Positions 22,276 through 33,355 are shown, numbered from the stretch's first letter. The stretch is 64,000 nucleotides of DNA from Bolinopsis microptera (GCF_026151205.1 NC_087076.1:2317902-2381901); one strand, 5' to 3'. Made by a program: numbers and translations. The notes: generated from the sequence alone by a model not told the origin.

Positions 22276-22620
22276 TTTTGTTCCAATGTGCGAAAGTTTT
22301 AATTTTGTTTTGAGATTGTTTTATTGTTGTTTTTCTAATAATTTGTCCTTGTCCCAAAGTTCGGGATTTACACTGATTGGGTTTAAAATTGTATGTTTGA
22401 TGACCAATTTAAAATCTTTCAGTTTAAATCTTAAACAATTTTCCCTTAAATTAAATTGAGTTTTTGACTTTTCCTTTCCCCTAAAACCGGATTCGTGATG
22501 TTTTTACACTTACTGCCCGCAACGGGCGAAGCCCATTTTCCTTCCAATCGATCGGGAATTCCATGTTTTCTATTTTAAATGGGTGAAGTTGTATTTTTAA
22601 GCAAGTGTCCCGGTGAACAT

Positions 22621-23024
22621 GACAATTATGATGAAATTTTAAGAAAGCAATGAAAGGGTTAAAACAGCCCGTGTGAGATCAGCAATTGCTACTTCCATCT
22701 CTATTCTCTGTCAAGCTGTCCAGAAGAAAATTTCGAAGAAGTTTAAAGTTTTAGAAGTTTTTTTCTGACAAGAAGTTTGCTAGAGCCGCAAGGCTGGTTG
22801 TGTTCCGGCAGTATCCAGATAGCCCGAATAGTTGATTGGTTACCAGATCGGTAATCACACTGACAAGCACTTTATAATGACAGCTGAAATTTGCCACTAT
22901 ATAGTGACAGCACCATGTAGTGACAAGTTAATCTTATATCGACTATTCTTTACTTTTTACTCCACTGTACTTTACTTTTCTTTAATTTTACTTTACTCCA
23001 CTTTACTAATTATTTAAATTATGA
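22621..23024. other. Non-coding spacer, nothing recognised
   Basis: Contains a pyrimidine-rich stretch with repeated TTTACTTT/CTCCACT near 22945-23010. No gene is seen. Confidence 0.35.
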
Positions 23025-23585
23025 TTCCGTGTACTGTCTGGAGTTGGGTGAATAGTTTGGGTGCCACCTTAAAAGTTTCGTCAATGACAAGATTGGCACA
23101 TGAATGAGCCAAGGACGTCCACGTTGGAAGGTGTTCCGAATAGTTATGATCCCCGCAGTGAAGAGGTGTATCAGAGAAGGTCAAGGAGGGGGTCGCCAGT
23201 GGCTGTGTTGAAGTAAAAAGGAGGAATGGATAGGTACTCGAGGGAGGTGGTGTTGGTAGGTTGTCTGTTAGCGGCAGCTCCTGCTTTTTGAACCATCTTC
23301 GAGAATCGAAGGACTGTTGGTGCAACATCCAAGGTTAGCTTTGCACAGTCCTGAAAAAACTTCAGCAACGATATGTTTAGTTGATAAGTCTGATGTCGCT
23401 CTACGTTCCTTCATCGTCATCTTAGAGCGGTGTACCAAGATCTCTGCTCTTTGTTCATCGCGATTGTGGGTCGGAGAGTTTTTCACTGTCTGTTCATGAA
23501 CAACCAGTCGAGCAAGACAGTCAGGAACAACACAGGTCCAGTATGTCTTGATGACTCCATCAGTTCCGTTCCAGATCATATGACC
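23025..23585 (-). pseudogene. FLYWCH zinc finger plus MULE-type transposase N-terminal remnant
   Basis: On the minus strand IWNGTDGVIKTYWTCVVPDC followed by LARLVVHE and NSPTHNRDEQ is the second half of a FLYWCH finger (W..C....C..H.H type, with the final His changed to Arg). After a linker and two frame changes comes VIDETFKVAPKLFTQLQTVHG, which matches the start of the MULE transposase domain with its conserved D.TF. Proteins with this FLYWCH-MULE layout are common in invertebrate genomes and derive from Mutator-like transposons. Frame breaks near 23340 and 23280, and loss of the rest of the domain, make it a remnant. Confidence 0.65.
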
Positions 23586-24026
23586 GCAAATGTTATGAAA
23601 TTATATGGTATGTACGGTATCTTGGATGCAATTAGTTACGACTAGCATAATTTGCCATTAATTGAAGCGTAGTAAATTGCTGGATCAAACTATTGATTAC
23701 GATTTATTTAAATGTGGTATAAAAGTCTGATTGGCTGCTTGCAAACCCTTGTCCTCTTGGTGGCCCTGGAGGTGTTGTCGAATTAGACGAAGCAAAGTTC
23801 AGAAAAAGGAAATACAACCAAGGTGGATACAGAGAGGGGATGTGGGTACCTGGTTGAGCTGACAGAAACACAGGACAATGCTTCCTCCTCCCTTGTCCGA
23901 ACAACAAACGTGGAATCGAAATTCAGGAATCGAAATTCAGGCTTTGGCGCGAAGCGCCAAAATATTTAAGCTGTTGGCCCCCCCCCCCCCCCCCCCGACA
24001 GGGGTCGGGCTATCTGGATACTCCCT
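23586..24026. other. Non-coding spacer with a 19-bp C run
   Basis: 23978-23996 is a C homopolymer next to a GGCGCGAAGCGCC hairpin. TCGAAATTCAGGAATCGAAA is a short direct duplication near 23917. No gene is seen. Confidence 0.4.
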
Positions 24027-24150
24027 GTGTTTCTCGCCTTTGTCCCAGTTGCTGATGTTGAGGAGGTGTTCTACGAAATAACATACTGCGTCCAAGCTAA
24101 CTATCCTCACTTAATTTGGTTGGGTGTTGGAAAAACTCATTCTAAGAAAA
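24027..24150 (+). pseudogene. C-terminal remnant of a FLYWCH/MULE-type protein
   Basis: The plus-strand frame FLAFVPVADVEEVFYEITYC followed by VQANYPHL resembles the region after the MULE transposase domain in FLYWCH-MULE proteins, where a FV...DV...F..L segment precedes a basic tail. A basic stretch KKRIRRK follows near 24140. It faces the N-terminal piece at 23025-23585 in opposite orientation. The assignment rests on memory of the family pattern. Confidence 0.4.
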
Positions 24151-24744
24151 GGATTAGAAGAAAAACTTCCAATGACCAGTTGTTCCAAATCTGTTCCAAA
24201 TATTCGGATTGCTCTAGCAAGGTTGACTGTTTGAGATTGCCAAATACTTTGACCATGAGATTGAGTAATTTATTCTGCATGTAAATATTATGTTGAGTTT
24301 GAACTATCATTATCTTTAAAAAATCTTTGTCTTAATCTTAATCAATGCTGAAATATATGCAGCTGTGATATCAGTGGAAATCTGAATGTTTTAAGTATCC
24401 AGAGGTGCTCAGGTGTCGGGGATATGTCATGATTGGTTCCTAGCTGATTGGATTTCCCAAGTTTGCATATTAATTAGTTAAATAGGTAAAATTGACAGGT
24501 TCCCAGTCCGTCAACCATGCCCGTCAACCATGCCGCTTCCACGCTTCCTACACCCCTGACTTGATCCTGAACTTCTGGCTCAACCGACTGATATATGATA
24601 TCAAGGTCACGTGGCTCCATACTGGACTCTAGACAGTGGACACTTATCAGTTATCATGGGTGGGAGAGGTTTATATCACGCATAATGAGCGTAGCAGGTG
24701 ATGGGATCTACATGTCTACCCTACCCTACAAGTAAAACACGTAC
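24151..24744. other. Non-coding, probably intron of the chromobox gene
   Basis: No exon is recognised, and in particular no chromo shadow domain. CCGTCAACCATGCC is duplicated in tandem near 24508-24535. The interval follows a good splice donor at 24744 on the minus strand. Confidence 0.4.
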
Positions 24745-24822
24745 CTTCTCAAACTCAGATATCAGCTCATCACAATCTAAATTCATTACTGGCTCCCAGG
24801 TGTTGTCAGACTCAGGGTAATT
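24745..24822 (-). CDS. HP1/chromobox-like gene, exon 2 (second half of chromodomain)
   Basis: The 78-bp exon encodes NYPESDNTWEPVMNLDCDEL followed by ISEFEK, exactly the second half of a chromodomain. It is bounded by an acceptor (TTTCAG before AAT) and a donor (AAG then GTACGTG), and joins in phase to KWR at the end of exon 1 (25379). The join gives KWRNYPESDNTWEP, the same length and pattern as the HP1 KWKGYSEEDNTWEP region. The tyrosine supplies the third wall of the methyl-lysine aromatic cage. No later exon is identified, so presence of the chromo shadow domain is unknown and HP1 versus another chromobox class is undecided. Confidence 0.8.
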
Positions 24823-25378
24823 CTGAAATTATTGCTTTTCAGTTTTCTATTATCAGTTTAGAAGTAGTATAAATTAGTAGTAACTAGCGTTAAGATTTAG
24901 AACCTTTCAGCGAGAACAAGCTTCACAGAGAATAAATAACAATTACACTATTTAACAAACTTCTCCCATTGAATTTCGAGCAGAGGAATCGTTCGGACCT
25001 AACATTTTTGATAAATTTAAAAATAAAATATAAATTTAGAGCTGTCGGTTTATCAGGGGGAGGTGACAGTTGATTTGCGAACTGATCGGTGATGGATACA
25101 GTGAGGGGTACAGTACATACTGGTGAATATTGGTGAGGGGTATAGTACATACTGGTGAATATTGGTGAGGGGTTCAGTACATACTGGTGAATATTGGTGA
25201 GGGGTACAGTACATACTGGTGAATATTGGTGAGGGGTACAGTATATACTGGCGAATATTTTATGTGCCCAAGAGGTCACAATTAACATGATTAAAATGAA
25301 AATCTCGCACTAGTTAGTATACTAACTAGTAATACGTACCCACTACCCTTTTACCATGGTAACAATAGTAGTACGTAC
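24823..25378 (-). other. Intron of the chromobox gene, with 32-bp tandem repeat
   Basis: It lies between the donor AGG/GTACGT at 25379 and the acceptor at 24823. At 25103-25258 it contains five units of the 32-bp repeat beginning GAGGGGTACAGTACATACTG, and an inverted pair TAGTTAGTATACTAACTA near 25312-25329. Confidence 0.7.
25103..25258 (+). repeat. 32-bp tandem repeat, five units
   Basis: Unit GAGGGGTACAGTACATACTG plus GTGAATATTGGT, with exact 32-bp spacing and one or two substitutions per unit. Confidence 0.95.
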
Positions 25379-25753
25379 CCTCCATTTGAGATAGTAGAAC
25401 ACTGTTCCGTCTTCTACAACCCTCTTATCCAGAATCTTCTCCACAACATAAACCTCCTCCTCTTCTACTGCTCTCTTTTTGGACTTTTTCTTGGCGGGTT
25501 TTGAAGAGCTGGCTGTTTCTGGCTTACCCATTATAGTACAGTTAGTTTTCTCCACAACATAAACCTCCTCCTCTTCTACTGCTCTCTTTTTGGACTTTTT
25601 CTTGGCGGGTTTTAAAGAGCTGGCTGTTTCTGGCTGACCCATTCTAGTACAGTTAGTCTTCTCCACAACATAAACCTCCTCCTCTTCTACTGCTCTCTTT
25701 TTGGACTTTTTCTTGGCGGGTTTTGAAGAGCTGGCTGTTTCTGGCTTACCCAT
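25379..25753 (-). CDS. HP1/chromobox-like gene, exon 1 with tripled N-terminal unit
   Basis: The exon encodes 125 residues. A 37-residue (111-bp) unit is present three times. Each unit has a methionine start, a lysine-rich segment (KPAKKKSKKRAVEEEE) and the first chromodomain strand VYVVEK. Units 1 and 2 end in TNCTR/TNCTI and return to a new methionine; only unit 3 (from 25531) continues ILDKRVVEDGTVFYYLKWR into exon 2. The acidic patch, YVVEK and LKWR fit HP1-class chromodomains, which bind methylated H3K9 through an aromatic cage (Tyr, Trp, Tyr all present). TNCTR is translated 5' leader sequence, so the duplication includes the leader plus the start codon. The longest frame starts at 25753, but initiation at 25531 would give an ordinary HP1-like N-terminus. 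Confidence 0.8.
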
Positions 25754-26165
25754 TCTAGTACAGTTAGTGTTAGTGTATAGTGTATAGTGTATAGTGTATA
25801 GTGTATAGTGTATAGTGTATAGTGTTAGTGTGTATTGTATAGTGTATAGTGTATATTGTATTCACCGTATAGTGTTAGTGTTAGTGTATAGTGTTAGTGT
25901 ATAGTGTAAGTGTTAGTGTTAGTGTATAGTGTATAGTGTATAGTGTATAGTGTATAGTGTATAGTGTATATTGTATTCACCGTATAGTGTTAGTGTTAGT
26001 GTATAGTGTTAGTGTTAGTGTTAGTGTATAGTTTATAGTTTATAGTGTATAGTGTATAGTGTATAGTGTATAGTGTATAGTGTTAGTGTATAGTGTATAG
26101 TGTATAGTGTATATTGTTAGTGTATAGTGTATCATAGTGTTATTGTATAGTTTATTATAGTGGTT
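25754..26165. repeat. (TATAGTG)n minisatellite at the chromobox 5' end
   Basis: About 400 bp of 7-bp TATAGTG and 6-bp TTAGTG units in higher-order blocks, including repeated GTATATTGTATTCACCGTAT. It begins within about 10 bp upstream of the first methionine of the chromobox exon, so it occupies the 5' leader or proximal promoter position. Confidence 0.95.
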
Positions 26166-26596
26166 ATTCAGACTTAGAAGAATAACATTGTCAAAGATTT
26201 GAAAATTTGACTTTTCGTGTGTACTTATCAGATGCTTGCTGCCAGTTTCATATATTTATATAGATTACAAACAATTTTATGATATTTAATAAAACATCTT
26301 CTTAATAATCGACTTAATATACAACTGATCGATATATTCCTCAAATTCTTAGCTTTTAAAACATTTTTATTGAGACTGACTGCATTATTTTGTTGTTGAA
26401 GAGGGGCTGAACCTAAATGGCCCACGAGAGGATAGCATGAGAATGCTCTGCCTGCCTCTGGGGTATGGCAACCTGGAGAAGGTTGCCGGGGTTGTCTATG
26501 TAGAGATTAAGTGAAAGTATGAAATGGGGGGGAATGAGTAGACGCTCAAGTGAAAAATAAAAGGTGATGACCAGAAATAATGAAGAGAGGCCACTC
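26166..26596. other. Spacer and LINE 3' UTR-like sequence
   Basis: No gene. The part below 26596 probably includes the 3' UTR of the minus-strand LINE that follows. Confidence 0.35.
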
Positions 26597-27270
26597 CTAT
26601 CTTGTCCAGGCCACTCCTATCTGGTCCAGTTCCTCTGGCACGATAAGTTGTTTGGTGTGATTTGCGAAATTGACAATAGTGGAGATATGTTGGTTGTCAA
26701 AGATGCCGTCGACGCAGAGGTAATAATCCTGAAAGTATTGCCCTCTTAATTGTGCAATAGCTGGGCACTGTCCGAGAAAGTGCGGAACAGTCTCCTCTCC
26801 ATCACCACACATATATATGACACGCAGTTGTGCTTGATTTTCAAATGGTATGGAGATGCTTGTTCATACCACAATGTGCCGTGATAAGGCATACTGCAGT
26901 TCTGTACTTTTGTCTATTGTGTTTGAATGCAGTGTTGAGGTTTTTGATGATTGCTCATGCTTGGTACCAAGTGTCATTTTGGTGTGTTTGACCAGTCGTC
27001 CTGATCCAGTCTGGCGACTTTGTAGATCACGACGATCAGGCGTTTGATATAAGGCTGTGGAATGGGACAATTCAAAGTGGATTCACTGGTTGTGCAAAGC
27101 TTGGCATCCTCATCTGCTTTTTCGTTTCCCCGCAATCCGATGTGTGCTGCTATCCATCGCATCTCTAGAGTGTTAGTGGATCCGAGTGCATTGAGGGAGT
27201 CATAACAGTCTCTAGTAGTTCTATTCCTCGTTGAAAGCGAGTAGATAGCTTGTATAGAGGAGAGGCTGGT
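26597..27270 (-). mobile_element. LINE 3' end with RNase H domain
   Basis: The minus strand reads SSIQAIYSLSTRNR, DCYDSLNALGSTNT, then MRWIAAHIGLRGNEKADEDA, the classic end of a LINE-encoded RNase H (AH.G..GNE.AD). After a frame change the terminal block GDGEETVPHFLGQCP follows, with stop at 26597. It is 5' truncated (no RT) and frame-broken near 26960 and 26810. It is related to 17310-17620 but better preserved; RNase H plus the C-terminal block point to the I or Jockey side of the LINE tree. Confidence 0.8.
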
Positions 27271-27574
27271 GTGTTGGTATAAGTTTAGAGGAATTTGCTT
27301 CTCTGATGGCTTCTAGCCACCACTGTAAATAAGCCCCTCCTTACGTTAAAGTTTCAAAGCCGGGTTAAATTTTGAAAAAGTTAAAGTGAACTGATTAACC
27401 TGAAGGAAATTTGGCTCGGGAGAGGTTAATTTTTGAAAGTCCCAGAGAGCAATACAATTATTAGCTCAAATTTTCGGCCTGTAACATCAGTAGGTCGTAG
27501 ATCAGATTTTGAGATTTTTTTACTCAGTATTGAACCTATAGATCTAAGCTATAGTTCACATATTCCCAATAATA
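27271..27574. other. Spacer, nothing recognised
   Basis: Non-coding interval between the LINE fragment and segmental repeat A2. Confidence 0.35.
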
Positions 27575-28070
27575 AATCCTTTTTAGTTTGGATGTAAAAT
27601 CGATTAGATAGATACGAAATAAATTATCACAAACAATTCTGCAAACATTTCTTAAATCAAAATATTTCGTTCAGTCGTATAAACGTGATATATAATTTAC
27701 CTCATATAATAAAACAATACAAGCGAGTAAATAACCGATATAAGCCACATTTAGAGGCCGAGCAGTTACAGAATTTGCAGAGTAATCTTCCAAGTTTGAT
27801 TAGTATAAATTAACAACTAAAACGATTGATCTTTAATTTTTACTGATTGAGAACTAGAAATGAGAAATAAAATTGTTATCGACTGATTTAGTTCTGTAAA
27901 CATTATGTTCTTTTAAATAATCAGGGAAATACATTTGCGAGAAAAAATATCTAATTTATTTCAACCAATCAATCAAACTTGATAATTCATCAAAATAGCA
28001 CGAAATTTAAATGATTTCATAACGACACGTTCTATTTGAGCAGTAGTTAAAAAGTTTGAATTGTTCTTCT

Positions 28071-28108
28071 CATTTGTAAGTGTCCCTTCTAAGGGACACT
28101 TACAAATG
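28071..28108. repeat. Perfect palindrome, 18-bp arms, 2-bp loop
   Basis: CATTTGTAAGTGTCCCTT and AAGGGACACTTACAAATG flank CT. In A1 the matching place (13139-13160) has only one arm (CATTTGTAAATGTCCCTTT), so the second arm is new in A2. Confidence 0.95.
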
Positions 28109-30389
28109 TGTTCCTAAGTTTCCAACTTGTCAGGAAATCAGGCAGACATATTTGTTTGGAACCGTGTCATTCAGATTAGACAGCTGAACAGCAGATCTGC
28201 AGTGATCTGAAGAAAATGTGATGTCAAAATTAATACACAATATTCGTTAAAATGTAAAATTACTGAAATGTTATCAATTAATAAGACAGAATGACTACTT
28301 CATGAAGTAAGATATTTACATTTTTGAGCTATCTCTGATTAGGGGTTGACGTCTACTCCAAGTGTTCGTCTATTACACGTCGTCTGTTAACTGCATTGTT
28401 ATGGTGATTATTACCCTGAAGTAAATATGAACGATATGATAATATTAGTTAATTTTCTCAGCACAAGAATCGAATATTTAAGCGCTACAAGCTTGACCTA
28501 TAATCTTTAGATTAAATCCTCTCTGATCGAACCAACTTAAACTTATGATTTAAGATGGATATCATGTGACCAACTTGTAGTCTGTGCTCATGATACAGTA
28601 AAACCCCTCATGATACAGTAAAACCCCTCATGATACAGTAAAACCCCTCATATACCGCTGCTATTTACATTCCCAAAACTCCGCAGTAAATCGGGGTTTT
28701 AATAAACTTCAATGAAATCAGTATATAAATCATCTTGACCCGATGCCATCTATAGCTCATTTCCAGGAAAAAGATATTTTATTTGTTTGGAAAGAGAAAT
28801 ATTCACATTTGGTGTACATCTAGATATTTTGGAATTTACGGTCGTTTTAATGTTGAGTGTAAATAAGTGGCGTTGAAATGTGTAACGTAAAAATTATTTA
28901 TAGGTTCTATGAAAATAAGGAAGTGATGAACTATGTTTGATAATCAGCTGTGGAATTTGGAATGCCGTTAAATTGCAAATTCTTAAAATGACAGAGTCAT
29001 TTAAAATTTCTTAGAAAATAAATAGAATGGAAAATTTTATATAATTTCTTCAACACAAAAATGAAGGACATGATACAACAGTTAGCTTATTCTTGTCCTT
29101 TTTTAACGCTATGATATAACATAATTGATAAAGCGCTATTTATATGAACCAATGGGTTAACTCAGTAGAAACAATAAGTACGAATATAGTAAATATCCAT
29201 TATCCAGTTTGAGAAATTCTGCTAACACGATTCAAAATTTCCAATTACAATTATAATTAGTTAAGGCACATTTTCGTGCTTGATCAATCTGTCAATCTGT
29301 GGTCGAGTGTTGAGCAAGTGAAAATAAATAATGTCAAGGCATATTTGAGAATATCACCGATATCACGATAACAACAGCTAGTATTAAAATGGTCCATCAA
29401 AATGGTATCTAATATCCCAGATTTCAAATCCATCATACCTGACATGTTTTTGTTCAAATGGCCATTAAAATGGTCATTATTCCTTTGGAATGTAATTGTT
29501 TGAGAGAAGATAATTAAACACTAACTTTATCTTTTGCCGATTATGCCGCTCTGGGTGATGAATCATTGCTATCAAGGAGATAAGAATACTTAGTAAATAG
29601 TGCGATAGTGTAATATATAGCGCTATATGGACGATAATGTCGAGAAAATTCTAACATTTTTAACACGCTTCGACAATAAGATATACCAAAAAAACTAGTT
29701 GAAATGCAGTAAGCTGTAGGAACCTTACATATTTTCCAAATTTATACACACATTAATTTTTCGAACTACACAAATCTACTAACCAAACCAAACTCGATAC
29801 AATACCGCTACTTAATAAATCTCTGAAGTGAACTTCAGTAAACTTCAGTAAAACTTCAGTTAAAATGCTAATAATTAGCCACAGTAAGTGGGTGGTAACA
29901 CTGAATACCTTTTGGGATAAGTTTTGGCAGGCAGACGAGGGGTGAAGGAGGAAGATGAGGGTGCACATTTTACCTATTAAAATGTAGATAGTGTTATTCG
30001 TTATTATATTAAATGTTAACTGTATGCAGTAAATTAATTAAAAGCAGTGTCTGGAATTGATGCAAATGATGTAAATGATGAATTATAAATATACGATTGT
30101 TGTTGAGTTTATTTCAAAATCAGACAATTACCAATGATTAAAAGTCGTAAAAAGTATTATAAAAAAGTACGATAAGTACAGTTACTAAGGATGCAGGGCC
30201 AATAATACTTTAACTTTAACTAAAATGTCTCTATCTGTATCATTAATAAAACAAAAACATAATTTTAAAATATTCGACACTTTCCAGAATAAATAGATCA
30301 AACAATTACGAATTGATTAAAAGTATTATAAAAAACTTAGGAACACAATAAGTAATTAGTTGTTAATACGTTTAAATAATCAAATTAAT

Positions 30390-30522
30390 ACGTTATATTA
30401 ATACGTTATAATAATACGTTAAAATAATACGTTAAAATAATACGTTAAAATAATACGTTAAAATAATACGTTAAAATAATACGTTAAAATAATACGTTAA
30501 AATAATACGTTAAAATAATATG
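30390..30522 (+). repeat. 13-bp minisatellite (ATAATACGTTAAA)n in A2
   Basis: About ten units, the counterpart of 15302-15472. Confidence 0.95.
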
Positions 30523-30699
30523 TAAATGGGGAAAAAAAAAGAAATAAAAATCAAACAAAATTCAACTAGCGTGCAGGGCGACTTTCATTTATAAAAAATG
30601 TAATCTGAAAATAAATATACAAGCAAGTATTTTTCATTTACTTACTACTTTATAAAATATACCCTGATTTAACTTAAAGAATTCTAGAGTACAATCCTG

Positions 30700-33355
30700 T
30701 CACCTCTTAGTCTCAGCCCACTCAACTTGTTGCTTAAAATCAGAATAAACTTTCTGACAATTAATATTAGTAGCAACTATCTTCAACAGCTCTTTCAGGA
30801 CACTCAGTTTGTCCTCGTTGAAGAGAGTGGGTAGAGGTGAGGAAATGAGGCGCTGGAGAAGTGAGTGTAGCCTGTCCTCCTCTTGCTGCATGGTCAGATA
30901 CCGGACCAGGGAGGATAACCACAGCCTGCACTCGGAGAAAGAACTCAGGTTCTCCGCTACCAGGATCTGTTGCTCTAACATGAGGACAGTGTTGAGGTGG
31001 AGCTTGTCTCTGTTGGTAGAGCTGGTGTCGGGGGTGGAGGACGTGGGTCTGGAGGATAGGGCACAGGATTTGAGAGGGTGTGATTTGTTGTTTGTTGGTT
31101 TGGAGTTCTTTGTACCAGGTTGAGTCTAGTTGGTGGTGGCCGATCAACATCCATGCTGATAGACTGTAACTGTAACAGTAGCTGGTTTTGTTGCTCAGTC
31201 CAATTGTTACATTTCCTTCTTTTGTGATCTCCAGGCTGCAGATGGACTTGTTTTCAGTCATGAATGATGCAAGAGATTCATCTTTGAGAACGTTCTTCTT
31301 CTCAGCAACGTTCCAAATTGTTAAAGCAGGAGCACTAGTGATCACCACAACATAATTCCCATTAACAGCAGACTTTACAATAGAGCACCCCACATTGAGA
31401 AACAGAAATGCTAAAACCCCCTGTTTGTTATAAACATGAAGTGTGCCATTTTGACATCCCAACACCAGGTAACTATCTCCCGCAGAGAGTGATGTAGCCT
31501 TGCTGTATATAACTGTCTTCCAAGACTTGGGTCCCAGAGCGAAAGTCACCATGTTCTGAATGTTATCAGCCTCTACTCTGCAACCAGAAATCAAGGCAAA
31601 AGTTTGTCTTTAGATTCTAATTTCTGTTGTGTTTTTAAAACAGGAGTTTTCCTAATTGGTTGTAAACGGTTTGATAATTTAACTGGAATGTCACCGAGAC
31701 TAATAGCACTACTTTTAGTCTCTAAGGGAAGCACTTCAGAAGCTTTAGAGTTAGATACTGGGGTTAACAGCACCCGTTTTGTTGCTTGGGTAGGCTTCTG
31801 AGACGCTACAGGAACTTCTTTCAGTGTAATGGGCATGATTCTCCTTCTGCCGTCTTTAGTAGTGGTCTCTACTTGCTTATTGAATACATTAGAGGATACA
31901 GGTGAGGATACCGAGGAGGAAGGTTTGGAGGAAACTGAGGAGGATGAGGGCTTTTCAAAACGTAGGGACAGTTTGTCGGGGACAGAGCTGAGAATGTTAT
32001 CGTTTTATACCGTTACCATTTGAATTAGAGAAGGCATTTGCGAATCCCCCGTTGTTTGAAGTGGAGAAACCGTTATGTTGGTGACGAGGTTCCGGCTGCA
32101 GACTACCCTCCCTTGACTTGGAACTAGCTTCTGTACTGAGCTCATCTGTTGTGTCTACATCCATTGGTTCCTCTGAATCGCTGCTCAAAGATTCCTCATC
32201 ACCATTTGGTCTTCTTCATCCTCAAGAAGATCAGATTTTCTATGATAGTGAGTTTCTCCGGTTTAGAATGAACCGTACAAACTACTTCTCAAGCTAGCTG
32301 TCTGCTGAGGGGACAAAGTCTTACCGATTTCAGCACTGCTCAGCTCAATATAAGCTAAACTCCCATCAAGAGAACAGATAAAAAGTCCGTATCCATCAGG
32401 AGTCCATGACATGTCCAGCACTGAGCTGGCGAAGACATCATGCAGAACAAACAGGGGCCGTTTCAGAGCAGTTAACGGACTTAACCAGACAGATATGCTG
32501 CTGTCTCTACCAGCAATAGCTACACAGGATACTGGTCTTTTGTTGTAGTAGAATAGATTAGGGTTGAATCTAACACTTTCTATTGCACGACGGTGGCCCA
32601 CAAAGTCCATCCTAGCTTTCCAATCCTCTCGTTCAATAATCTTGGCGACAGGGCCCTCGTTGTTCATTGCGTGAGAGGACACGATGTACTGACCATCAGG
32701 CGACCAACCGATCCTGAGAACGGTTGTATTTCCTCCACATTTTGAAAATGGGTCGCTTATCTTAGCTTCCTCCTGCCAGTCAGACAGACGCCAAACTCGC
32801 AAAGTTCTATCCGTTGACTGAGTGGCCAGATATCTGCCGATAGGATCCCAAACTACACCTTTCACCATACCATCGTGACCTTTTAATGTAGTCAGCTTTT
32901 CAGGAAAATTCCGACAATTCCACACGATAACACTGTTATCAATACTTGAGGATGCTAAGTAGGAATCATCAGGAGACCAAGCCAAGTCCAGCACATCACT
33001 GTCATGTCCACGCAAGATATGAAGACACTTATAAGATTCAGACTCAGAACCCTCATACCTCACAGCCCCCCAAATCATCACTAATTTATCATCACTAGCA
33101 CTTCCTAGAAATTGACCACTGCTGGGACCACCTAACACAGTTGACACATCTTTGGTGGGTGCTCAAGTGTGGCAATACTCTTCTTGAAGGCAGACTTCTC
33201 AGCTTTCTGCCGAGCTACAGGTGCTACATGCCAGATGTGATGCGACCATTGCCCTCTCCTTGTCCTCCTGTAGCAAATTTTTTACCATCAGGGTGAACAT
33301 CACACGAAAAGAGCGGCTCTTTTGATCGAACCCACGAGGGTTTAACTATCCGCAT
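30700..33355 (-). CDS. HIRA: HIRA histone chaperone, intron-free and frameshifted
   Basis: HIRA is the core of the HIRA/UBN1/CABIN1 complex, which deposits histone H3.3 independently of replication. From ATG at 33355 (MRIVKPSWV) come the N-terminal WD40 repeats: FSCDVHPDGKKFATGGQGEG, ILRGHDSDVLDLAWSPDDSY, LKGHDGMVKGVVWDPIGRYL, IGWSPDGQYIVSSHAMNNEG, IIEREDWKARMDFVGHRRAI. An acidic, Ser-rich linker, the ASF1-binding B domain (NKQVETTTKDGRRRIMPI, about 31837-31885) and the C-terminal Hira domain (31590 to 30700) follow. No intron is needed. The frame breaks by single-base steps at least six times (near 33240, 33138, 32262, 32005, 31605 and 31130), yet the conserved protein continues on both sides. 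Either the assembly has indel errors or this is a young retrocopy. Total length (about 885 codons) is somewhat short of vertebrate HIRA. Confidence 0.9.

Larger units (their letters stand above)
19790..22620. other. Noisy, probably mis-assembled region
   Basis: The sequence changes character: G, C, A and T runs of 3-6 are over-represented, and known repeat sequence reappears with substitutions and indels every few bases. RTE 3' sequence appears twice (20540-21058 and 21990-22275), and LTR-like sequence seems to recur between them. This looks like uncorrected long-read or gap-filled sequence. Open frames here (for example 21967-22200 and 22145-22459) should not be read as genes. Confidence 0.6.
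27575..30661. repeat. Segmental repeat A, copy 2 (A2)
   Basis: Colinear with A1 and A3, without the LINE insertions of A1, so it shows the uninterrupted form (for example CCGCTCTGGGTGATGAATCA near 29546). It ends at 30661, only 38 bp from the HIRA stop codon; the shared TTTATAAAATATA is followed at once by HIRA-specific sequence. It contains a triplicated block CATGATACAGTAAAACCCCT (28590-28650), a perfect palindrome (28071-28108) and the ATAATACGTTAAA array (30390-30522). Confidence 0.85.

Noticed and set aside
21967-22459. Glycine- and lysine-rich small proteins
   Set aside because: They are frames in corrupted RTE sequence.
30700-33355. Programmed ribosomal frameshifting in HIRA
   Set aside because: Too many breaks, most without slippery sites; indel errors or pseudogene decay are simpler.
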